Origin: Armatimonadetes bacterium 55-13
GTDB taxonomy: Bacteria > Armatimonadota > Fimbriimonadia > Fimbriimonadales > Fimbriimonadaceae
Assembly (NCBI GenBank): GCA_001898035.1
Contig: MKRX01000015.1
Coordinates: forward strand, 273,614 to 337,613
Direction of reading: 5' to 3'
Length of the DNA stretch: 64,000 bases
In this document: positions 7,325-13,751 of the stretch, in pieces
How positions within the stretch are numbered: position 1 is the stretch's first letter
How the letters are laid out: each line of letters opens with the position of its first letter
Program-made: the position numbers and the translations under genes
The notes under the pieces: generated by a model
Told to the model about the DNA's origin: nothing
Seen by the model: only the letters and a program-made list of their open reading frames with translations
The model's database searches: none

Positions 7325-10285
7325 ATGATTGAACAGTTGGGGTCGGTGTGGCGCATCACTCTATTTGGAGTACTCCGCGCGGAACGAGAAGAACGTAAAG
7401 TCGATCGGTTTCAAACAAAACAAACCGCATCTCTTCTGGCATATCTCTCGCTTCACCCGGGTCGATTCGTAGCGCGTGATGTGTTGTGCGAAATGCTCTG
7501 GCCAGCTTCTCGCCCAGAAGCCGCCCGAGCGAGTCTGAATCAAGCAATATCCTGGTTGCGAAAGGAATTCGAGGACGAGGCCCTGTTTAGGACAGATCGA
7601 CGGAGCGTCGCCGTGGAATACGATCGAATCACAACGGATGTGGGCGAGTTTCAGGCCTGGATATCAGACTGCGCCGTGACCCGCGACGAGCGTCGCCATC
7701 GGCTTGAGAAGGCGGTAGCCCTCTGTTCTTCCGAGCTATTGGAAGGATCCGGCGAGAGTTGGGTGAGAATCGAACGCTCACTCTTGACAGAGAGTTACGT
7801 TCGAGCCCTTAAGGAACTTTGCGACCTTTGCGAAGAAGCCGGAGATCACGATGCGGCCATCCAGCGAGTCGTGGAGATTCTACGTCTCGAACCTCTGGAC
7901 GAAGACCATCATCTGCGACTCCTTCACCTCTATGCCATCACCGATCAATTAGGCGCCGTTCAACGTCACAATCGCGAGCTCGAAGAAATGCTAAGGGAAC
8001 AAGGTCGGTCTCCTTCCCCGCGGTTTCGGGCGATCGTTCAGCAACTCTTGCACTCGGACGAAGTGAGCGAATCGCGCGGGGAACCCGCGTTACCGCACTT
8101 ACTCACCCGATTCTTTGGCCGAGAAGAGGAAGTTTCGCTGATTCTTGACCGAATCGAGAAAGGCGCCAGACTCATTACGCTCCTCGGCGTTTCTGGCATG
8201 GGTAAGACTCGACTATCCCTTGAGATCAGCCACCGGTTCGAACAGCAAAGCAAGCATGTGGCATTTGTCTCGCTCGCAGAACTGAACCATGGAGAGGAGA
8301 TTCCTATGGCGATTCTTCGAAAACTTGGAGTGGAAGGCGGCGGCAATCAACCAACTTGGAGCGCATTGCGTCATGTCTTGGCTCGAAACGGCCCTACTTT
8401 GGTGGTCTTGGATAACTTCGATCAATTCGCCGACTCATCGGCGGACTTCGTTCACGAGCTTCTCACGAGTTTGCCTCACCTCTCGCTGCTCATCACCTCG
8501 CAAGCGCCCCTCAATCTCAAGGGGGAAACGATCATTGGGCTAAAACCTCTGCCCGTCCCCGCCCCGGGCGACGACTTAGCATTGGTCCTCAAGAATCCCA
8601 GCTTTGAGATGTTCGTCGATCGCGCTCGGCTTGCTGCTCCCGATTTTCGTCCCACACCAGAAAATGCCAAGGCGCTCGCGGATCTTTGTCGGCGACTTGA
8701 AGGCATGCCGTTGGCGATCGAGTTGGCCGCCGCATGGGCGCAGCCCCACAGTCCCGAAGAGATACTGGCCGATCTATCCGGTGGTCCCGAATTGCTGTAT
8801 TCAGAGGAACGAGACCGACCCGAACGTCATTGGTCTCTTCGCGCTTCTTTTGAGTACAGCTTTAACCTCCTGCCAAACCGACTTCAGGACTGTCTGGCTT
8901 CACTCTCTGTATTTGAAGGAGGATGGACGCAGACCGCAGCGTCCGCAGTTACCGAAGACGTTGATATTCGTCACGCGATCCGCCTCCTTATCGAACGAAG
9001 CCTTGTCACGGCGAGTACCGAGACCGCCAAAGGGGCTACTCGATATCGAATGCTTGAGACCCTGAAGCAGTTCGTTCGAGATCACCTTCGGACTGAGCAG
9101 ACCGATGCCCTCATTGAAAAGCATGCCCAATTCTTTAGCGCATTTGCCCAGGAGGCTTTCCGAGAATCGACGGGCTCGCCCCGAGCGATATGGGTGGATG
9201 CGTTGCGAGACGAGGCAGCCAATCTGTCGGCAGCCCTGCACTGGTTCGAATCCTCGGGTCGGATCGAAGACGGACTACGGATGGTTGTTCATCTGGCATG
9301 GTTTTGGCAAGTCAATGGTCCACTAGGGGAAGCACGGGCAAGGTGTCGAAGCCTTCTTGACAAGGCGCCGAAAGACCTCGACCTTTCTCTGCTCGCCCAA
9401 AGCAATCACGCACTGGGAAATCTCGAACTGGTGGGCTCGAATTTGGATGGCGCCCAGGAAGCGTTTCAAGCAGCTCTCAGTCTAGAAAGGACTCTAGGCG
9501 CTCCGTGTGGCATTGCCGCAGCCTTGGCTGGTCTCAGCGGCGTGGCTCTTCGAAGAAATCAACTCGATGAAGCTAAGGAATTGCTAAAGGAGAGCATCGA
9601 ACTCTCCGAGCAAATCGGCGACTCAACCGGCAGTTCGCGCTCCCATTTGTACCTCGCTTTCGTGCTGAGTGACATGGGGCAATATGAGGATGCAAAACGC
9701 CACTTCGATCGCACACTGGCGCTGGAAGCGGAGCGCGAGGATTTGGCCGGTATCGCCCGGGTCTATACCAATTTGAGCCACTGGGCACGCTTCCAATCCA
9801 AATACGTCCAGGCTCGCTACTACGCCGAGGAGAGCTTGCGTCTATACACCAAAGTAGGACAAAGACTGGGAGTAGCCCGAGCAAAACTCAACTTGGGAGA
9901 GATTCTTCTTCGCGAGGAAGAATATTCAGCCGCGTTGTCGGCCCTCACCGAAGCCCTTCGAGACTTCGACGAGATCGGCGATCCGTTGGGTGTTCAGGTC
10001 TGCGTGGGTGAAATCGTGATGGCGGCCGCCCACACCGGTGCTTTTACTCAAGCCATCCGCCTGATGACGCTGGAGTCTCGAATGGCAGAGCAATTGCAGG
10101 CTCCTCGAAGTCCTGTCGACGAGGCTCTCTACCGAGCGGCCTGCTCTCTCATAGCCGAGGGTGCATCGAAGGGAGAGCGAGAGTCATACGAACTTTGGGC
10201 GCTCGTGATTCCTCGCCATGAGTTGCCTTCCGCATCATTGGAAATTGCGGAGGAGTTGCGACGAGAGTTTTCGATGTCTCGATAG
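7325..10285 (+). CDS. SARP/BTAD-STAND-TPR transcriptional regulator
   Basis: A 986-residue protein of the AfsR/SARP class. Residues about 10-95 form an OmpR-like winged helix (WRITLFGVLRAE, GRFVARDVLCEMLWP, ASLNQAISWLRKEF). About 105-245 is the bacterial transcriptional activation domain. About 255-500 is an NB-ARC/STAND NTPase: Walker A GVSGMGKT near residues 288-295, Walker B LVVLDNFDQF, and the GxP motif GMPLAIELAAAW. About 640-930 consists of TPR repeats. These proteins bind ATP and change oligomeric state when the repeat region senses a ligand. ATG 7325 has GGAG 5 bases upstream; the TTG at 7304 is less likely. A caspase-like gene follows after 43 bases on the same strand; co-regulation is inferred only from this. 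Confidence 0.9.
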   Translation: MIEQLGSVWRITLFGVLRAEREERKVDRFQTKQTASLLAYLSLHPGRFVARDVLCEMLWPASRPEAARASLNQAISWLRKEFEDEALFRTDRRSVAVEYDRITTDVGEFQAWISDCAVTRDERRHRLEKAVALCSSELLEGSGESWVRIERSLLTESYVRALKELCDLCEEAGDHDAAIQRVVEILRLEPLDEDHHLRLLHLYAITDQLGAVQRHNRELEEMLREQGRSPSPRFRAIVQQLLHSDEVSESRGEPALPHLLTRFFGREEEVSLILDRIEKGARLITLLGVSGMGKTRLSLEISHRFEQQSKHVAFVSLAELNHGEEIPMAILRKLGVEGGGNQPTWSALRHVLARNGPTLVVLDNFDQFADSSADFVHELLTSLPHLSLLITSQAPLNLKGETIIGLKPLPVPAPGDDLALVLKNPSFEMFVDRARLAAPDFRPTPENAKALADLCRRLEGMPLAIELAAAWAQPHSPEEILADLSGGPELLYSEERDRPERHWSLRASFEYSFNLLPNRLQDCLASLSVFEGGWTQTAASAVTEDVDIRHAIRLLIERSLVTASTETAKGATRYRMLETLKQFVRDHLRTEQTDALIEKHAQFFSAFAQEAFRESTGSPRAIWVDALRDEAANLSAALHWFESSGRIEDGLRMVVHLAWFWQVNGPLGEARARCRSLLDKAPKDLDLSLLAQSNHALGNLELVGSNLDGAQEAFQAALSLERTLGAPCGIAAALAGLSGVALRRNQLDEAKELLKESIELSEQIGDSTGSSRSHLYLAFVLSDMGQYEDAKRHFDRTLALEAEREDLAGIARVYTNLSHWARFQSKYVQARYYAEESLRLYTKVGQRLGVARAKLNLGEILLREEEYSAALSALTEALRDFDEIGDPLGVQVCVGEIVMAAAHTGAFTQAIRLMTLESRMAEQLQAPRSPVDEALYRAACSLIAEGASKGERESYELWALVIPRHELPSASLEIAEELRREFSMSR

Positions 10286-10328
10286 GTAGCTTGGCATCGT
10301 CGGTAAGTGCTTGTAAGCTATCAGGAAG

Positions 10329-11495
10329 ATGCTCCCGCTTACGCTCCTCGTCCCGGCGATTCACCTCCAGACCCTCGTGATCGGTGGCGGTCCAAACCCT
10401 CGGAATAACCAAATCGCCATTGAGAGCAACGTGCGTTACATTGGGCGACTCCTGACTGCTGGCGATTCCTTTCGAGTCCTCTTTGCCGACGGAAGTCTGA
10501 CGAGCAAATCCGTCCTCTTCATCTCCGAGAAGCCCAGCGAAGAATCCAACATCGGACCCTTTTCCGTCCCCGGCTCAAGATTCACCTACCGAGAGCCCAA
10601 TCTTCCTCGACTCGATGGCCCGGCGGTCGTAGACAGCGTTCGGTCCGAACTGACTGAACTGAGCAAGGATCGTAAGACACCCGCGTTCCTCTATTTTACG
10701 GGACATGGCAGTCTAGCGCCCGATCTGAAAGTCAGCCAGTTTGACCTATGGAATGGAGGGAGATTTGCGGTGCCGGACTTAGTAGAAGGGCTCAAGAATT
10801 TCGACAAGGATAAGCCCGTTACGCTCCTCATGGTCCAATGTCACTCGGGAGACTTTGCGAATGTCTTGTACAAGAACGGAGACCGGACTCAGGGACTTGC
10901 CGAGAATCGCGTTTGCGGATTCTTTGCCAGCATCTCGGCCCGGGTTGCAGCAGGCTGTACTCCTGCCGTAAACGAAGAAAACTACCAAGACTTCTCGAGC
11001 TATTTCTTGGCGGCATTGAGCGGCCAAGATCGAGTTGGCAAAAAGGTGAGCGGGGCCGACTTCGATGGCAACGGAAAAATCGGAATGAACGAAGCGTTCT
11101 GCTGGTCCCTTGTGAACGATGAGGCCATTGATACACCGATCTGCACCTCCGACGAATTGCTTCGGCTCACCGCTCAGATGACTGACGATGAAGTGTTCCG
11201 AACTCCTTACGCCGAAGCTCTCAGGTGGGCGTCTCCCGCGCAAAAGGCAGCACTCGAGGGCCTCTCCGACCGACTCAAGCTTTCGGGAGACGGGCGACTC
11301 GCCGAGGCGTACCAAAAATACGCCCAGCTCGATCCCAAGGATATGAAGAAGGAACCCATTCTGGGATTCCGGTTCATTTGCTTGGCGCGCAGCGTCGTCC
11401 TCGGTCACGCAATGGCGAAACAATCCGACCGGGTATTAAAACAGCGTTATGCGACGCTGGTTAAGGATGAATCTCAAAATCCTTTACGTTCCTAG
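10329..11495 (+). CDS. Caspase-like (clan CD, C13/C14-type) cysteine protease with EF-hand motif
   Basis: A 388-residue protein. The short hydrophobic start MLPLTLLVPAIHLQ may be a signal peptide. The first strand TLVIGGGPNPRNNQ is like the start of the legumain/caspase fold. The catalytic dyad is visible: His126 in LYFTGHGS at the end of a hydrophobic strand and Cys171 in LLMVQCHSGDF. A calcium-binding EF-hand-like loop ADFDGNGKIGMNEAF follows (about 243-257), an arrangement I recall from bacterial C13-like proteases. The rest to the C-terminus is helical and unassigned. It lies 43 bases after the STAND regulator. Substrate and role are unknown; C13 versus C14 cannot be settled by eye. It ends overlapping the convergent LacI gene by 4 bases. 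Confidence 0.8.
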   Translation: MLPLTLLVPAIHLQTLVIGGGPNPRNNQIAIESNVRYIGRLLTAGDSFRVLFADGSLTSKSVLFISEKPSEESNIGPFSVPGSRFTYREPNLPRLDGPAVVDSVRSELTELSKDRKTPAFLYFTGHGSLAPDLKVSQFDLWNGGRFAVPDLVEGLKNFDKDKPVTLLMVQCHSGDFANVLYKNGDRTQGLAENRVCGFFASISARVAAGCTPAVNEENYQDFSSYFLAALSGQDRVGKKVSGADFDGNGKIGMNEAFCWSLVNDEAIDTPICTSDELLRLTAQMTDDEVFRTPYAEALRWASPAQKAALEGLSDRLKLSGDGRLAEAYQKYAQLDPKDMKKEPILGFRFICLARSVVLGHAMAKQSDRVLKQRYATLVKDESQNPLRS

Positions 11496-12538
11496 CTCTC
11501 GTGGCGCGAAGATTCTCGGACAATGAGATTCGGCTTGAGGATCGTCTGTTGAAGTGGTGCGACCGGATCATCAATGTGAGTCTGTAGATATTTTAGGGCC
11601 AACTCGCACATCTTTTCGACCGGTTGATTGACGGTGGTAAGCGGACAGCTTCCGCGCTCGATACCCAAGGTCCCATTGAATCCAACGAGTGCCACGCCTC
11701 GCCCGGGGCGAAGCCCTAGCTGATCGAGCGCCGTAATGGCATCCATAGCGATATCGTCATAAAAGCACAAGAGCGCGTCAGGAAGTCGGTCATGGTTTCT
11801 GCAATCTGTCAGGTGGAGTTTGAGTGAATCTAATCGACGTTCCGGGTCGTCGTCGATTTCGATCGTCTGCGGTGGAAGACTCGCTTGATGTAAGGCCTCT
11901 CGATATCCCTCCCAACGCTCTCCCGAACTCACGAATCCTGTGCGTTGGGGAACGACGTAGGCGATTCGCCTTCTGCCAGATTCGATCAAGTGCCGCATCG
12001 CATCCAAAGCCCCCGACTTCAGGTCCACCCCTACGTAGCTCCTTTTCTCCGACCAAAACGCGCCCATGCTTACGAAAGGCAGATTGGGAGCCAACCGATC
12101 ACTTTCTTCGGCAAACATTTTAGCGGCGGTGGAAGCATCGAAGGCAATGACTCCTTCAACAGGTACGCGCAAGGAGCGATCTAACGACTGGTGCCAAGCA
12201 TAGTCTTCATCTACGTCTGTAACCGCTAGAGCGAACTCTGTTTGACGAAGGTGCCGCCGCATCTCGGCCAAGACTCTTGAACGATAAAGTGAATATTCCA
12301 AGTTCATCCAGAACCCGATTAAGCCGCTCCGGCCGCTTCGCAGTGCCTTGGCGGCAGAATTGGGGGTATATCCAAGCTCTCGGGCCGCTTGCAATACCCG
12401 CTCACGCGCCTGCTCTGAAATCGACTCATCAGCACGTCCGCCAAGAACCCTTGAAACGGTAGTGCCGGACACTTTGGCCAGGGTTGCGACATCCTTTCGG
12501 GTAGGCCGCACTTTCGAAATACCGGACTCACTGGACAC
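11492..12538 (-). CDS. LacI-family regulator of the mannoside module
   Basis: A 348-residue LacI/GalR protein. The N-terminal helix-turn-helix is TRKDVATLAKVSGTTVSRVL (residues 13-32), followed by the hinge region NSAAKALRSGRSG and a periplasmic-binding-protein-like sensor domain (GLIGFWMNLEYS to the end). The start is GTG at 12538; no in-frame ATG precedes the DNA-binding domain and no clear ribosome binding site is seen. The start codon lies inside the palindrome-like site TGGACACGTGTTCA, so the protein probably controls itself as well as the divergent prepilin-lipoprotein-mannosidase operon. The inducer is likely a mannoside or its breakdown product (inference from the neighbours). Confidence 0.93.
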   Translation of the reverse strand: MSSESGISKVRPTRKDVATLAKVSGTTVSRVLGGRADESISEQARERVLQAARELGYTPNSAAKALRSGRSGLIGFWMNLEYSLYRSRVLAEMRRHLRQTEFALAVTDVDEDYAWHQSLDRSLRVPVEGVIAFDASTAAKMFAEESDRLAPNLPFVSMGAFWSEKRSYVGVDLKSGALDAMRHLIESGRRRIAYVVPQRTGFVSSGERWEGYREALHQASLPPQTIEIDDDPERRLDSLKLHLTDCRNHDRLPDALLCFYDDIAMDAITALDQLGLRPGRGVALVGFNGTLGIERGSCPLTTVNQPVEKMCELALKYLQTHIDDPVAPLQQTILKPNLIVRESSRHES

Positions 12539-12545
12539 GTGTTCA
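12532..12545. promoter_or_regulatory. Putative LacI operator O1 (imperfect palindrome)
   Basis: TGGACACGTGTTCA has the same core as the perfect palindrome 55 bp away, with one mismatch between its arms. It overlaps the GTG start of the LacI gene and the probable -35 region of the divergent operon. A central CG is typical for LacI-family sites. Confidence 0.6.
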
Positions 12546-12563
12546 TTTTAACATTTTTCGTTG

Positions 12564-12569
12564 TATACT
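12564..12569 (+). promoter_or_regulatory. Putative -10 element for the mannoside operon
   Basis: TATACT on the plus strand, 57 bases before the prepilin start. The -35 region about 17 bases upstream (around TGTTCA) is weak and falls in operator O1; operator O2 would lie about 10-25 bases downstream of transcription start. This is assigned by motif only. Confidence 0.4.
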
Positions 12570-12585
12570 CCCACTGAACTCATCT

Positions 12586-12601
12586 TTGGACACGTGTCCA
12601 A
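12586..12601. promoter_or_regulatory. Putative LacI operator O2 (perfect palindrome)
   Basis: TTGGACACGTGTCCAA is a perfect 16-bp palindrome with a central CG, 25 bases upstream of the prepilin start. Together with O1 (centre distance 55 bp, about five helical turns) it would allow two dimers to act on the same face of DNA. Confidence 0.7.
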
Positions 12602-12625
12602 TTTACTCGAAGACGAGAAAATCTC

Positions 12626-13519
12626 ATGCAGCGAAAAGCATTTACTCTCATTGAACTCTTGGTCGTGATTGCGATCATCGCAATCTTGGCCGCGATCCTC
12701 TTCCCCGTCTTCGCCCAAGCTAAGGCAGCAGCGAAACGAACTTCTGAACTTAGCAACGTCAAAAACATCACGACGGGCATGTTTCTTTACACGGGAGACT
12801 ATGACGATTCCGTCACTCCCATCGCTCAGGGCGTCATTGATCAGCCCCTGAACCAGTTCACCTGGAAGGACGCGATCTACCCCTATATCAAGAACGGCGG
12901 GCGCACCAATATTGGTGTGAATAACACTACCTCTGGCAGTGGCGGCGTGTTCGAGGCGCCCACCTATTCGGGAAATTGGGGAAAGAGCGATTGGTGGGGA
13001 GTGCAGTCCCCCGGTGACTACACCACTCGATTCCCCCGAGCCTACGCGCTGAACTATGCGGCGGGCTCTAACGAAGCGGGTTACTTCGGCTGGAACGGGA
13101 CTTCCAACAACGAAATCTGGCCAGACCTTTTGAATTGGGGTTGGAGTCCCCCCAGTCAGAACAACGGCGGAACAGGAAATGCCACTTCCTTGGAAAATCC
13201 GGCAGGCACGGCAATGCTGGGAGCGACCCGAACTCCGAAGATGACGGTGACTCCGCAGGAACTGGCTTATGGCTGTGGCTACTCGGGCAACTCTTGCGAC
13301 GTGGTCTCGGACAATGTGACCGTCTATCGGGGCATCGGAAATAAGCTCATCTGCATCGGCTTCTTTGACGGACATGCGAAGTCGATGAATGCCTATCAGG
13401 CGTTGGACGTCGACGCGTTTGGCTTCAACCGGGCATCGAACATCGTGGCGGCCGGAAACAGCTGGCCGGCGAAGGCTCAGATTCAAGCCTACATGCGTGA
13501 CTATCCGGAGTGGAAATAA
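12626..13519 (+). CDS. Prepilin-type protein of the mannoside module
   Basis: A 297-residue pseudopilin: leader MQRKA, cleavage before Phe, [18 protein letters not shown], then [14 protein letters not shown] and the usual [20 protein letters not shown]. The late motif keeps only the Asp-Gly ([14 protein letters not shown]); the His of H-X9-DG is replaced by Gly. The large variable domain between (about 60-240) is rich in Gly, Asn, Trp and Tyr, as expected for an exposed binding or structural surface. It is the first gene after the operator pair and is followed by a small lipoprotein (8 bases) and a beta-mannosidase (2 bases). A role in holding or sensing polysaccharide is my inference. Confidence 0.9.
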   Translation: MQRKAFTLIELLVVIAIIAILAAILFPVFAQAKAAAKRTSELSNVKNITTGMFLYTGDYDDSVTPIAQGVIDQPLNQFTWKDAIYPYIKNGGRTNIGVNNTTSGSGGVFEAPTYSGNWGKSDWWGVQSPGDYTTRFPRAYALNYAAGSNEAGYFGWNGTSNNEIWPDLLNWGWSPPSQNNGGTGNATSLENPAGTAMLGATRTPKMTVTPQELAYGCGYSGNSCDVVSDNVTVYRGIGNKLICIGFFDGHAKSMNAYQALDVDAFGFNRASNIVAAGNSWPAKAQIQAYMRDYPEWK

Positions 13520-13527
13520 GGGCCCCG

Positions 13528-13749
13528 ATGCGATACACCCTTGTTCTGTTGTCTCTTTCGTTCGCTTTGGCGGGGTGTGGTTCCGGGGAACCGGAACACC
13601 CTGTCAAGCCTATTGCCTCCGTTCCGCCGGCGACGACCGACTTTAGCCGTTTCACTCCCGAAGAGAAGATTAAGTACATCGAGAATTCGAAAGCACCGGA
13701 TAGTGAAAAGCAAAAGGCAATCGCTCAAGTCAAGGCCGGAAAGCTGTAA
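13528..13749 (+). CDS. Small lipoprotein of the mannoside module
   Basis: A 73-residue protein with the classic lipobox: MRYTLVLLSLSFALAGCGSG, Cys at position 22 after LAG. The mature part is only about 50 residues, starting with a Pro-rich linker (EPEHPVKPIASVPPAT) and ending in a charged helix (TPEEKIKYIENSKAP, EKQKAIAQVKAG). It lies between the prepilin and the mannosidase. A comparable lipoprotein sits at the same place in the galactan module. ATG 13528 is preferred over GTG 13510 because the lipoprotein signal then starts at residue 1. No family is recognised. Confidence 0.8.
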   Translation: MRYTLVLLSLSFALAGCGSGEPEHPVKPIASVPPATTDFSRFTPEEKIKYIENSKAPDSEKQKAIAQVKAGKL

Positions 13750-13751
13750 TC

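Noticed and set aside
10304-10320. Similarity between TAAGTGCTTGTAAGCTA before the caspase-like gene and a segment at 23940-23956
   Set aside because: 15 of 17 matches are expected many times by chance in a window of this size; no palindrome is shared.
12548-13486. 312-codon frame antisense to the mannoside-module prepilin
   Set aside because: Low-quality composition and no motifs; the plus-strand prepilin explains the open frame.
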